Part shown: in pieces, positions 16,404-25,221 of the stretch
Position numbering within the stretch: position 1 is the stretch's first letter
Layout of the letters: every line of letters starts with the position of its first letter
From: Streptomyces sp. NBC_00448
GTDB lineage: Bacteria > Actinomycetota > Actinomycetes > Streptomycetales > Streptomycetaceae
NCBI RefSeq assembly: GCF_036014115.1
Contig: NZ_CP107913.1
Location: 8,735,501-8,799,500 of the forward strand
Direction: 5' to 3'
Length of the DNA stretch: 64,000 nt
Position numbers and translations under genes: made by a program
The notes under the pieces: generated by a model
What the model saw: the letters and a program-made list of their open reading frames with translations, nothing else
The model's database searches: none
What the model was told of the DNA's origin: nothing

Positions 16404-16559
16404 GTGCGGCACCCCGTGGGGGGCCGCACGGCGGTGGGGCCCGCCGTACCCGAACCGCGGTGAGGATGCCGCCAACGGTCCCTGCTTGCGACGCGCACAC
16501 CCGCATCGCGCCGAGAGGCGCGGGCATGTGCGCCGTACCGATGCGAGTAGGAGACTCAC
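16404..16559 (+). promoter_or_regulatory. Structured 5' leader of the crcB pair, candidate fluoride riboswitch
   Basis: A -10-like TAGAAT at 16394-16399 would start a leader of about 155 bases. It holds a hairpin at 16404-16429 (7 pairs plus a CCCC/GGGG inner stem). From about 16459, a GGTGAGGATGCCGCC core-like stretch and an AAC are followed by a long imperfect hairpin with 7 outer pairs (GCGCACA/TGTGCGC). Then comes CCGATGCGAGTAGG before the ribosome-binding site. The order loosely resembles fluoride (crcB) riboswitches, which are known upstream of such genes, but the conserved core is not a clean match. Confidence 0.4.
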
Positions 16560-17057
16560 GTGGCAGACCCGCGCCCGCCCCTCTTCGAGGAGCCGGTCGA
16601 CTCCGACATCGACCTGCATGTCCCGGACCAGCGCACCGAACTGAGCAGGCATCCGGCGGTGGTCATCGCCGTGATCGCGGCCGGCGGTGCGATCGGCGCG
16701 TGCGCCCGCTACGGCGCCGCGCGGCTGTGGCCGACCGCGACCGACGCCTTCCCGTGGACGACGCTCGGCGTCAACGTCGTGGGCTGCGCGATCATCGGCG
16801 TGTTCATGGTGCTGATCACCGACGTGTGGACCGCCCACCACCTGGTCCGGCCGTTCTTCGGCACCGGAGTGCTGGGCGGCTTCACCACCTTCTCCACCTA
16901 CGCGACCGACGTACGCGGCCTGGTCGACCACGGCCATCCGCGCCCCGCGCTGGGGTACTTGGCGCTGACCGTGGCGGCCGCGCTGGTCGCGGTGTGGGCG
17001 GGCGCGCAGGCGACCCGGCGGGTCGTGGCGGCGGCGACGGGCCGGGAGGTCCGGTGA
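16560..17057 (+). CDS. crcB: Fluoride ion channel subunit CrcB/Fluc, first copy
   Basis: One half of a two-gene Fluc channel that exports F- passively across the membrane; the pore is a dual-topology dimer. The 165-residue protein has a hydrophilic N-terminal extension of about 35 residues, then four helices. Family motifs are [26 protein letters not shown] with the pore Asn, and [15 protein letters not shown] with the TTFST Na+/F- region. The GTG at 16560 has GGAG seven bases upstream. It overlaps crcB2 as GTGA, the usual arrangement for a heterodimeric channel. Confidence 0.95.
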   Translation: MADPRPPLFEEPVDSDIDLHVPDQRTELSRHPAVVIAVIAAGGAIGACARYGAARLWPTATDAFPWTTLGVNVVGCAIIGVFMVLITDVWTAHHLVRPFFGTGVLGGFTTFSTYATDVRGLVDHGHPRPALGYLALTVAAALVAVWAGAQATRRVVAAATGREVR

Positions 17058-17428
17058 ACTGGCTGCTCGTCGTCCTCGGCGCCATGGTGGGCGCCCCGTT
17101 GCGCTACCTCACCGACCGCGCCGTGCAGGCCAAGCACGACACCGCCTTCCCGTGGGGCACCTTCGCGGTGAACGTCAGCGGCTGCGCGGTGCTCGGCCTG
17201 GTCGGCGGGGCCGCGGCCGAGGGCGCCGCCTCCCCGCATCTGCAACTCCTGCTCGGCACCGGGTTCTGCGGCGCCCTCACCACCTACTCGACCTTCTCCT
17301 ACGAGACGTTGCGGCTGGTCGAGAACCGGGCCCGTTTCTACGCGGCCGCGAACGTCGTCGGCAGCCTCACCGCGGGACTGGGCGCCGCGTTCACCGGCAC
17401 CGCGCTCGCCCAGGCGTTCTGGGGCTGA
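17054..17428 (+). CDS. crcB: Fluoride ion channel subunit CrcB/Fluc, second copy
   Basis: Second Fluc subunit of 124 residues, coupled to the first by a GTGA overlap. Motifs are [28 protein letters not shown] with the pore Asn, and [16 protein letters not shown]. Paired genes of this kind give heterodimers in which each subunit takes a fixed, opposite orientation. The gene ends 31 bases before the convergent LCP gene, with no strong hairpin between. Confidence 0.95.
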   Translation: MNWLLVVLGAMVGAPLRYLTDRAVQAKHDTAFPWGTFAVNVSGCAVLGLVGGAAAEGAASPHLQLLLGTGFCGALTTYSTFSYETLRLVENRARFYAAANVVGSLTAGLGAAFTGTALAQAFWG

Positions 17429-17459
17429 CCGCACCGGCGGGTACGCGGCCGCGGCGGGG

Positions 17460-18770
17460 TCAGCGCGCCGACACCGGGATGTGCGGGGTGGCGGCGTAGG
17501 CCGCGGTGGGGTTCATCGCGGTGCCGTGCACGGAGACCGTGGCGGCGGTGGCGACCTTCACGCAGGCCGGGCCGGAGGACCGTTTCGCCCGGGCCGACCG
17601 GCCGGCGGCAGGCGTGGCGGAGCCGTCGGGTCCGTCGAAGGACTCGTCGACGCGGGACGACCCCTGGGCCCTGGCCTTGCGCGGCGGCGTGTCGTCGGTG
17701 ATCGCGGCGAAGACGCCCCGGGCGGCGGCCGCAGGGACCACGTGGGCGCCGTCGTCCGGGTCGGGAACCGTCGGCATCGTGGCGTAGTCGACCCGGGCGG
17801 AGGGGACCTTGCGCACGTCGTCCGCGAGCCCGATCAGCTTGGGGACCGCGGCCAGACCGGGGTCGACGGTGAGGGACTTGGTGGCCGTGTCGGCCAGCGA
17901 CAGCATCCCGGCCGGGTCGGTGAGCGAGCCGCTGCGCCGCAGCCGCGTGCCCAGCGCGTTCAGGAAGAGGTGCTGCGCGGACGTACGCCCCAGGTCGCTG
18001 CCGTCGCCGAACGCGTGCCGGGTGCGCAGGAACTCCAGCGCGGCCTGGCCGCGCAACCCGTGCCGGCCGCGGGCCAGCTTCAGATGCGAGTAGGGGTCGT
18101 ACATGTTGCGGTCCACGCAGACCGGCACCCCGCCGACCGCGTCGGACATCCGCACCACGCCCGCGAAGTCGGCCATCACGAAGTGGTCGATGGGGATGCC
18201 GGTCAGGGCGTGCACGGCCGCGACGGTGCAGCCGGGACCGTACTGGAGCGAGGAGTTGACCGGGCCGCGGTGCGCGGCGGCGGTCCCGCCCTTCGGGGCG
18301 CGGCAGGCCGGCAGGTCGGTGACGGTGTCGCGGGGGATGCTCAGCACCGTGGCGTGGGAGCGGTCGGCGGACAGGTGCAGCACCATCGCCACGTCCGCGT
18401 TGCGGCCCGGGCCGCAGTCGCCGCCGAGCTTGCAGTCCGCCGGGTCCGCGCGGGTGTCGGAGCCGATCACCAGGACGTTCACCGGCGTACGGCCGAAGGC
18501 GTCCGGGCGCTCGTGGCCCGCGTCCCCGCCGATGCCGCCGAACAGCGGCATGTCCCGGATGTTGCCGTTCAGCCGCAGGTAGACCAGCGTGCCCGCGCCC
18601 GCCGCCACCAGCACCGCCAGCGACAGGCCGAAGGTCAGTCCGCGCAGCAGCCAGTAGCGGCGCCGGACCGCGGCCGGGAGGGGCGGGCGCGCCGGCCATA
18701 CGGTCTCGCCGCGCGCCGGCCGCCGCCACGGACCGCCGGACGTCCCGCGCTGCTGCTGCCCCTCGGCCAT
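17460..18770 (-). CDS. LytR-CpsA-Psr (LCP) family cell-wall glycopolymer transferase
   Basis: A 436-residue membrane-anchored protein. The cytoplasmic N-terminus is Arg/Pro-rich, a single helix spans about residues 43-65, and the extracellular LCP domain covers about residues 95-300. Conserved pieces are NVLVIGSDTR, ADVAMVLHLSADRSHATVLSIPRDT with the catalytic Arg region, NSSLQYGPGCTVAAVHALTGIPIDHF and LEFLRTRHAFGDGSDLGR. LCP enzymes attach teichoic acid or polysaccharide from polyprenyl phosphate to peptidoglycan. The C-terminal 100 residues are low in conservation with two Cys (one at PACVKVATAA). It appears monocistronic. Confidence 0.93.
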   Translation of the reverse strand: MAEGQQQRGTSGGPWRRPARGETVWPARPPLPAAVRRRYWLLRGLTFGLSLAVLVAAGAGTLVYLRLNGNIRDMPLFGGIGGDAGHERPDAFGRTPVNVLVIGSDTRADPADCKLGGDCGPGRNADVAMVLHLSADRSHATVLSIPRDTVTDLPACRAPKGGTAAAHRGPVNSSLQYGPGCTVAAVHALTGIPIDHFVMADFAGVVRMSDAVGGVPVCVDRNMYDPYSHLKLARGRHGLRGQAALEFLRTRHAFGDGSDLGRTSAQHLFLNALGTRLRRSGSLTDPAGMLSLADTATKSLTVDPGLAAVPKLIGLADDVRKVPSARVDYATMPTVPDPDDGAHVVPAAAARGVFAAITDDTPPRKARAQGSSRVDESFDGPDGSATPAAGRSARAKRSSGPACVKVATAATVSVHGTAMNPTAAYAATPHIPVSAR

Positions 18771-18976
18771 GGTTGTGCACGTCCTCGCGTCCGTCGCCCG
18801 CGCACCGGTCGGCCCGCCGCCACCAGCGCAGTTGCAGTATCACCCACGGTGCACGGGAAACCGCGCTCCGTACCGGCGGGGGTGTCGCGCCCGCCCCACG
18901 CGCCCTACGCCCGCACGCCCGGGCCGATTACGGTGGACGGCACGGGACGAGACGGCGAGACGGTACGGAGGCGGCC

Positions 18977-20002
18977 ATGCGCGACGCGGACCCGGGCCCG
19001 GACGCGGCCCTGAGCGCTGTCCCGCCGGCGCGTTCCGCCGGGGACACGGGCGTTGACCCGGACCCGGACCCCGCGCCCGACAGCCCCGCGCCCGGCACCA
19101 CGGTCCCCGACCCCGCCGGCGCGGTCCCCGGCCCCGATCCCGACCAGGACCCCGGCCTGTTCGGCCCCGACTCCGTGACCTGGCAGTTGCACGGCGACCC
19201 GATCATGTGGATCGCCGGCATCCGCGCGCTGTACCTCCAGGCGCTGCACCCGCGCGCGGTGCGCGGTGTCGCGCAGAACTCCGACTTCCGGCGCGACGCG
19301 TGGGGCCGCCTGCTGCGCACCGCGTCCTTCGTCGGCCGGATCACCTACGGGACCACGCCCGCCGCGGAGCAGGCCGGGGCCCGTATCCGCGGCATCCACC
19401 GCAGGCTGACGGCGATCGACCCCGGCACGGGCGAGCGGTTCGGCGTCGACGACCCCGAACTGCTGCTGTGGGTGCACTGCGCCGAGATCGACTCGTATCT
19501 GAACGTCGCGCGCCGCTCGGGGTTCCCGCTCACCGACGCCCACGCGGACGCCTACGTCGACGAGCAGCGCGAGGCCGCCCGCCTGGTGGGCCTCGATCCG
19601 GCCGGCGTGCCCGCCGACACCGCGCAGCTCGCCCGCTACTTCACTGAGATCCGCCCCGAACTGGCCGTCACCCCCGAGGCGTTCGACGTGGTCCGGTTCC
19701 TGAAGGCGCCGCCGGTGCACGCCGCCCTGCGGCCGGTGCGGTTCGCGGTGTGGCCGGCCGTCTCGGGCACCGCCTTCGCCGCCCTGCCTCCGTACGCCCA
19801 CGCGTTGTACGGGCGGACCGCGCCGTCGCGGGCCGCCGCGGACCGCAGGTTGCGGGTCGCCGGGCGGGCGCTGCGGGCGATCCCGGCCACCGTGCGCTGG
19901 CAGTTGCCGCCCGGTCACATCCTCAAGGCGGTCGCCCGGCTGGGCCCCGGCACCCGCCCTTCGGCTCGGCGCCTTCCCCCGAATGAGCCCGAAGTGCCCT
20001 GA
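18977..20002 (+). CDS. MpaB-type oxygenase (DUF2236) family protein
   Basis: A 341-residue cytoplasmic protein. Residues 1-60 are a Pro/Asp-rich disordered tail of PDPDP-like units. The conserved domain starts near LFGPDSVTWQLHGDPIMW and contains LYLQALHPRAVRGVAQNSDF, SFVGRITYGTT, LLLWVHCAEIDSYL and a C-terminal RALRAIPATVRWQLPPGH. DUF2236 contains the latex-clearing and ER-bound oxygenase (MpaB) relatives, which use a heme or metal ligated by conserved His; the substrate here is unknown. The ATG at 18977 has GGAGG five bases upstream; a larger upstream frame has no ribosome-binding site. Confidence 0.9.
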   Translation: MRDADPGPDAALSAVPPARSAGDTGVDPDPDPAPDSPAPGTTVPDPAGAVPGPDPDQDPGLFGPDSVTWQLHGDPIMWIAGIRALYLQALHPRAVRGVAQNSDFRRDAWGRLLRTASFVGRITYGTTPAAEQAGARIRGIHRRLTAIDPGTGERFGVDDPELLLWVHCAEIDSYLNVARRSGFPLTDAHADAYVDEQREAARLVGLDPAGVPADTAQLARYFTEIRPELAVTPEAFDVVRFLKAPPVHAALRPVRFAVWPAVSGTAFAALPPYAHALYGRTAPSRAAADRRLRVAGRALRAIPATVRWQLPPGHILKAVARLGPGTRPSARRLPPNEPEVP

Positions 20003-20092
20003 TGCGCTGTCCCCCTATGTCGCCCCGCCCGGCCATACTGGGTGCGGGGAAGCACCGACACGAGCACCGATGAGCACGGGGGCACGGCGCTG

Positions 20093-22357
20093 ATGGAGGC
20101 TGGACACCACGACGGACCGTACGGACCCGGCGGCGCGGCACCGACCGCCGGCGCGGGCGCGGGCGGCGCCACCACCGCCGACCCGGGAAGCAGCGCGGGC
20201 GCCCGCGCCGACAGCATGCTGATCCAGGGCCGCTACCGGCTGCACGAACTGATCGGCCGCGGCGGCATGGGTGAGGTGTGGCGCGCGTTGGACGAGTCGC
20301 TGGGCCGCCGGGTGGCGGTCAAGTGCCTCAAACCGATGGGGCATTCTGGCGACGCGGGCTTCACCCGGGTGCTCCAGGAGCGGTTCCGGCGCGAGGCGCG
20401 GGTGGCGGCGGCGCTCCAGCACCGCGGCATCACCGTCGTGCACGACTTCGGCGAGCACGACGGCGTGCTGTTCCTGGTGATGGAACTGCTCGACGGCCGC
20501 AACCTGCTCCAGGTGCTCGATGACGCCCGCCGGCACCCGCTGCCGGTCCCCGACATCACCGACATCGCCGAACAGGTCGCCGCGGCCCTCGCCTACACGC
20601 ACGCTCAGGGCGTCGTGCACCGGGACCTGAAACCGGCCAACATCATGCGGCTCACCGACGGCGCCGTGAAGATCTGCGACTTCGGCATCGCCCGGCTCGG
20701 CCACGACATCGGCTTCACCTCCCGCCTCACCGGCACCGGTGTCGCCATGGGCACCCCGCACTACATGTCCCCCGAGCAGATCGGCAACTCCGCCGTCGAC
20801 CACCGCAGCGACCTGTACTCGCTCGGCTGCGTGCTGTACGAACTCGCCACCGGGCACCCGCCGTTCGACCTCGGCGATGCCTGGTCGATCCTGGTCGGGC
20901 ACCGCGACAACATCCCCGAGCCGCCGCGCGCCGAGCGCCCCGAACTGCCGGTGGAGCTGGAACTCCTCATCCTCGACCTGCTCGCCAAGGACCCCGAGGA
21001 CCGCCCGCAGGACGCTGCCGACGTCGGCGGGCGGCTCAAGGCGATGCGCGCGGGGGACAAGGTGGCGACCGCGACCGGCGCCGTGCCGGACTGGGCGCGG
21101 ACGCTGACCACCGGACCGCAGGCCCGTTCCACCCGGGCCCGCCCGCCCGCCGCGACCGCCCGCCACGAACTGACCGGTGCCTGGTCCACCCGCACCGTCA
21201 CCGCGTCCGCCGATCCGGCCGCACTCGCCGAACTCGCCGCCCGCCAGGCCGAGGCCGACGACCTCGGCCGGATCGGCAACTGGCGGGAGTCGTACGAACT
21301 GCACACCGCCGTCGCCACCGCCCGAGACCGCGCCCAGGGCACCGAGCACCCCGACACCCTGGCCAGCCGGCACGAAGCGGCCTACTGCCTGACCCGACTC
21401 GGCCGGGCCGAGGAGGCGTTGCGGCTGTACGCCTATGTCGCGGAGGTGCGGCGCCGGGTGCTCGGGCCCGACGACGCCGACACGCTCGCCGCGCGGCACG
21501 AAGCGGCGTACGCGCTCGGCGCGCTCGGCCGGCACCTGGAGGCCCACCAGGAGTTCTCCGCGGTGCTCGACGCCCGCGAGCGCACCGTCGGCCCCGACCA
21601 CCCCGACACGCTGCGGTGCAAGCACAACCTCGCCTACAACCTGGCCGAGTTGGGCCGTACGCAGGAGGCGTACACCACTGCCGTCCAGGTCGCCGACGCC
21701 CGGTCGCGGGTGCTGGGCGCCGAGCACCCCGAGACGCTCGGCACCCGTTTCGAGGTCGGGTTCACGCTCGGCCGGGCGGGCCGCTGGGCGGATGCGCTGG
21801 AGGTCTACCGGGAGGTCGGCGAGGTCCGCGCCCGCGTGCTGGGCACCGAGCACTCCGCCACGCTCGCCGTCCGCTACGAGACCGGCATCTGCCTGACCCG
21901 GCTCGGCCGCACCTCCGACGCCCTCGTGCTCTACGAGGACCTGGTCGCCGCCCTCACCCGCACCGCCGGCTCCAGCGACGAGGAGACGCTGCGGGCCCGT
22001 CAGGCGCTCGGCGTCAGCCTCGGCCGGCTCGGCCAGTGGGACCGCGCGCTGGCCGAGGCCCGCGACGTGGCCGCCGTCCGGGAGCGCGTGCTGGGCGCCG
22101 ACCACGCCGACACCCTCGTCAGCAAGCGGGAGATCGCGGTGTGCCTGGGCTGGCTCGGGCGCTGGGGTGACGCCCTGGGCGTCTACCACGAGGTCGCCGA
22201 CGCGCGCGAGGCGCTGCTCGGGCCCGACCACCCCGACACCCTCACCAGCCGCAACGACGAGGCCCGTTGCCTGGAGCACCTCGGCCGCAGCGACGAGGCC
22301 CAGGCGCTGTACCGGCGCGTCGCCACCCACCGGGAGGACGGCCCGGAACGCCTCTAG
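20093..22357 (+). CDS. Serine/threonine protein kinase with C-terminal TPR array
   Basis: A 754-residue cytoplasmic kinase without a transmembrane helix. After a Gly/Ala-rich N-terminus, the Hanks-type kinase covers about residues 42-310: P-loop IGRGGMGEVWRA, the VAVKCLK Lys, catalytic HRDLKPANIM, DFGIARL and GTPHYMSPEQ. A linker of about 70 residues leads to eight or so TPR units of about 42 residues, each with LGxxHPDTLxxR and a gap-free helix pair. TPR arrays probably mediate substrate or partner binding. An alternative GTG start lies 51 bases upstream (20042). Confidence 0.93.
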   Translation: MEAGHHDGPYGPGGAAPTAGAGAGGATTADPGSSAGARADSMLIQGRYRLHELIGRGGMGEVWRALDESLGRRVAVKCLKPMGHSGDAGFTRVLQERFRREARVAAALQHRGITVVHDFGEHDGVLFLVMELLDGRNLLQVLDDARRHPLPVPDITDIAEQVAAALAYTHAQGVVHRDLKPANIMRLTDGAVKICDFGIARLGHDIGFTSRLTGTGVAMGTPHYMSPEQIGNSAVDHRSDLYSLGCVLYELATGHPPFDLGDAWSILVGHRDNIPEPPRAERPELPVELELLILDLLAKDPEDRPQDAADVGGRLKAMRAGDKVATATGAVPDWARTLTTGPQARSTRARPPAATARHELTGAWSTRTVTASADPAALAELAARQAEADDLGRIGNWRESYELHTAVATARDRAQGTEHPDTLASRHEAAYCLTRLGRAEEALRLYAYVAEVRRRVLGPDDADTLAARHEAAYALGALGRHLEAHQEFSAVLDARERTVGPDHPDTLRCKHNLAYNLAELGRTQEAYTTAVQVADARSRVLGAEHPETLGTRFEVGFTLGRAGRWADALEVYREVGEVRARVLGTEHSATLAVRYETGICLTRLGRTSDALVLYEDLVAALTRTAGSSDEETLRARQALGVSLGRLGQWDRALAEARDVAAVRERVLGADHADTLVSKREIAVCLGWLGRWGDALGVYHEVADAREALLGPDHPDTLTSRNDEARCLEHLGRSDEAQALYRRVATHREDGPERL

Positions 22358-22453
22358 CGGGTCCTGGCGGGTCCGTGGCCCGGTGAACTCCACCCGCCCG
22401 GCGGGCTGTCTTCGTCCGGGCGCTTCGATCTCCCGGCGGGCTCCCCTCCCCGG

Positions 22454-23269
22454 TCAGGCGGCGATCGGTGCCAGGACCTCGGCGGTGGCGGCGTGCACGC
22501 CGGGGGCCGCGGCCAGGAAGTCGCGGCTGGTCAGGCTCCAGGGCGCGCCGTCGATGTCGGTGACGGTGCCGCCCGCCTCGGCGACCAGCAGCGCACCGGC
22601 CACCAGGCCGGAGCGGACGTCGGAGAACTGCCAGAAGGCGTCCATCCGCCCGGCCGCGACATGGATGAGCTGCAAGGTGGCCGGTACCGACACCCGCACC
22701 ACGAGCCCCGCGACCAGCATCGCGGTGACCGACGCGCCGATCCTGCGGAAGGTGCGCTCGTCCTCGCCCGGCTTCGCCTGGCCGGTGCCGGTCAGGGCGG
22801 CGGCCAGGTCGTTCTTGGCGGACACCCGCAGCGGCCTGCCGTCGAGCCGGGCGCCGAGGCCGGCGACGGCCGTGTACGTCTCCCCGGTCAGCGGCAGGTG
22901 GACGGCGGTCAGGACCGGCCGGTTGTCGCGCACCAGCGTGGCGGTGACCGCCCAGTCCGGCATGCCGTGCACGTGGTTGATGTTCCCCTCGGCCGGGTCG
23001 ACCACCCACCACTCGCCAGGCGGCAGCGCCCCACCGGCCAACTCGTCCTCGGCCCACCGCGATCCGGGCCGGTCCGTGAGCAGCGGGGGCATGAGCACGT
23101 CCAGGACGGCGGCGTCGTTGGCGTGGATCTCGCCGACGATCTCGTCGAGGCCGCTGCCGCGGGCGTCCGCGGTGAAGCGCTCGCGCAAGGTGGCCCCCGC
23201 GGCCCTGACGGCGGCGGTCACGGTGTCCAGAAGCGCGCGGTCGAGGTCGGAGGACGGGGCAACGGACAT
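22454..23269 (-). CDS. Inositol-monophosphatase-family protein with divergent metal site
   Basis: A 271-residue member of the IMPase/FIG fold. The scaffold is recognisable (EIHANDAAV, WWVVDPAEGNINHVHG, SDVRSGLVAGALLVAEAGGTVTDIDG). However, the first metal motif DPxDGTxNF is DPAEGNINH, and the second motif WDxAAG is SDVRSG. The Mg-binding set is therefore changed and phosphatase activity is uncertain. The ATG at 23269 has AGGAG upstream; longer frames add nothing conserved. It is divergent from the MerR gene across 245 bases, so it is a possible target of that regulator. Confidence 0.85.
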   Translation of the reverse strand: MSVAPSSDLDRALLDTVTAAVRAAGATLRERFTADARGSGLDEIVGEIHANDAAVLDVLMPPLLTDRPGSRWAEDELAGGALPPGEWWVVDPAEGNINHVHGMPDWAVTATLVRDNRPVLTAVHLPLTGETYTAVAGLGARLDGRPLRVSAKNDLAAALTGTGQAKPGEDERTFRRIGASVTAMLVAGLVVRVSVPATLQLIHVAAGRMDAFWQFSDVRSGLVAGALLVAEAGGTVTDIDGAPWSLTSRDFLAAAPGVHAATAEVLAPIAA

Positions 23270-23476
23270 GGGGTTCTCCTGGGGTGGCATCCGGTCGGAG
23301 CGGGGAATCGGTTCCCTCGCCGCCTGCTCTTCGACGGTAGGCAGCACGGCTCTTGACGGCAAATGCATCGTTGGCAGTGGTGGAGTTACCTGTGTGCACT
23401 ACGTGTTCCGTGCATGAAGATGGCCGCGGAATGCACGGAGATTGCTGTGGTATCGGGCCGTCGCGCGGGTGCGGGC

Positions 23477-23507
23477 TTGAGTCTCCCGCCGGGGGAGACC
23501 CGAGGAT
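23477..23507 (+). promoter_or_regulatory. MerR-type promoter with 19-base spacer and operator palindrome
   Basis: A -35 TTGAGT (23477-23482) and a -10 GAGGAT (23502-23507) are 19 bases apart, the stretched spacing typical of MerR-activated promoters. The spacer holds the inverted repeat GTCTCCC/GGGAGAC (23481-23487 and 23493-23499). The predicted start of transcription coincides with the ATG at 23515, making the message leaderless. Confidence 0.75.
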
Positions 23508-23514
23508 GGGGCAC

Positions 23515-24516
23515 ATGAACGGCCCCACGCTCTACTCGATCGGCGAGTTGGCCCGGCGCACCGGGACCACGGTGAAGACCGTCCGGTACTACTCCGACCG
23601 CGGCCTGCTGCCGCTCGCGGACCGCAGCCCGGCCGGCTACCGCCGCTACGCCCACGACGCCGTCGCCCGCCTGGACCTGGTACGCACCCTGCGCGAGCTG
23701 GGGCTGGACCTCGCGGCCGTCCGGAAGGTGGTGGACCGGGAACTCGCGCTGCCGGAGGTCGCCGCGGTGCACGCCGACGCCCTGGACGTCCAGATCCGGG
23801 TGCTGCGGCTGCGGCGCGCGGTGCTGGCCGCCGTGGCGGAGCGCGGCGCGACCCCTGAGGAGACCCGTCTGATGTACCGGCTGGCCATGCTCTCCGAGAC
23901 CGAACGCCGGCGGCTGGTCGGCGACTTCCTTGGTGCCGCCTTCGCCGACGTGGCAGGCGACCCGAGGTTCGCCGGCATCATGCGCTCGATGACCCCCGAA
24001 CTGCCCGATCACCCCGACGCGGAACAGGTCCGGGCGTGGGTGGAACTGGCCGAGCTCGCGCAGGACCCCCGCTTCCGGGCCCATCTGCGGCAGCTGGTCG
24101 AGGAGCAGGCGGCCGGGCACCCTCCGGGCGAACCGCCCATGCTGCACGGCAGTTTGGCCGCGATCGTCCGTGACCAGGTCGCTCCGGCCGTGGCGGCGGG
24201 CGCCGATCCGGCTTCTCCGCGGGCCGATCCGATCGTCGCGGTCCTCCTGACCCGCTGCGCCCATCTCCTCGACCGCGGCGACGGGGACGGGGACGGGGAC
24301 GGGGACGGCGACGGTGAGGGCGACGGCGACAGTGGCGACGGTGCCGGGCCCGATCCGCGGCGGCGACTGGCGGCCCGGCTGGAGCGCATGAACGACCCGC
24401 GCCGGGAGCGGTACTTCGCGCTGCTCGCGGTGATCAACGGCTGGCCCGAGCCGGAGAGCCTGCGTCCGGTGCTCGACTGGGCAGCCCGCGCCCTGCACGC
24501 CCGGGCACCGCGATGA
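23515..24516 (+). CDS. MerR-family transcriptional regulator with large effector domain
   Basis: A 333-residue regulator. Residues 6-75 are the MerR winged HTH (YSIGELARRTGTTVKTVRYYSDRGLL, AGYRRYAHDAVARL). A helical dimerisation segment and a long C-terminal effector domain follow. A Gly-Asp repeat at about residues 255-280, encoded by GACGGG hexamers, splits that domain and looks like a replication-slippage linker. I chose the ATG at 23515 from the promoter geometry; an ATG three codons upstream is the alternative. The gene is autoregulated on the evidence of its operator. The ligand is unknown. Confidence 0.92.
   Translation: MNGPTLYSIGELARRTGTTVKTVRYYSDRGLLPLADRSPAGYRRYAHDAVARLDLVRTLRELGLDLAAVRKVVDRELALPEVAAVHADALDVQIRVLRLRRAVLAAVAERGATPEETRLMYRLAMLSETERRRLVGDFLGAAFADVAGDPRFAGIMRSMTPELPDHPDAEQVRAWVELAELAQDPRFRAHLRQLVEEQAAGHPPGEPPMLHGSLAAIVRDQVAPAVAAGADPASPRADPIVAVLLTRCAHLLDRGDGDGDGDGDGDGEGDGDSGDGAGPDPRRRLAARLERMNDPRRERYFALLAVINGWPEPESLRPVLDWAARALHARAPR
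24277..24345 (+). repeat. GACGGG-type hexanucleotide repeat inside the MerR gene
   Basis: Tandem GACGGG/GACGGC/GGCGAC units encode an uninterrupted Gly-Asp run. Their purity in the first half suggests recent length change by slippage. The repeat stays in frame. Confidence 0.8.
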
Positions 24517-24590
24517 CGTGGTGGCCGCGGCGCGGTCCCGGAACGGCGGACGCCGCGTCACGTCGAGGCGCCCGCGGATACGATCCTGCG

Positions 24591-25157
24591 ATGAACGCGA
24601 CCGTCGTCCTCGCGGCCCCCGCCACACCGACCGCGCCGGCGCTCGTGCTGCGCCCCTGGTGCGAGGGGGACGCCGCCGCGCTGGTCGAGGCGTACCGGGA
24701 CCCGGGGATGCGGCGGTGGACGAGCCGCTGTCCGGACAGCGAGCACGACGCGGTGCGGTGGGTGCGGGCCGAGGAACGGGGCTGGGCGCAGGGCGACCGG
24801 TTCGGCTTCGCCGTCCTCGAAACGGCCCCGGACGGTGCGCCGCCGGGGTTGGTGGGCAATATGGTGCTCAAGGACGTCGCGTCCGGCGTGCCCCGCGCCG
24901 AGGTCGGCTACTGGACGGTGGCCAGGGCGCGCGGCCGTGGCGTCGCCCCGCGCGCCCTGGAAGCGCTCACCGCGTGGTCCTTCGACGTCTTCGGGGCCGC
25001 CGGTCTGGAACGCCTCGAACTCCTCCACCAGCTCGACAACGCGGCGTCCTGCCGTGTCGCGGAGAAGGGCGGTTACCGCTTCGACCGGCTCCTGCCGGCC
25101 GCTCCGCCGGCCTACCCGCTCGACGGCCATCTGCACGTACGGCACGCGGCCGCCTGA
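24591..25157 (+). CDS. GNAT-family N-acetyltransferase (RimJ-like)
   Basis: A 188-residue acetyltransferase of the RimJ/Acetyltransf_3 type. Motifs are LVLRPWCEGDAAALVEAYRDP, the acetyl-CoA-binding region VGYWTVARARGRGVAPRALEALTAWSF and the C-terminal DNAASCRVAEKGGYRFDRLL. These usually acetylate N-terminal or small-molecule amines. I chose the ATG at 24591 because a -10 TACGAT lies at 24579-24584, which gives a leaderless start. An in-frame ATG at 24513 would overlap the MerR stop but adds only unconserved residues. Confidence 0.9.
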   Translation: MNATVVLAAPATPTAPALVLRPWCEGDAAALVEAYRDPGMRRWTSRCPDSEHDAVRWVRAEERGWAQGDRFGFAVLETAPDGAPPGLVGNMVLKDVASGVPRAEVGYWTVARARGRGVAPRALEALTAWSFDVFGAAGLERLELLHQLDNAASCRVAEKGGYRFDRLLPAAPPAYPLDGHLHVRHAAA

Positions 25158-25221
25158 CCCGGTCCCGGTCCCGTACGCGGGCCGCGCGCGCCTTACGCCA
25201 GGCGTCAGCCCGCTTACGGTG

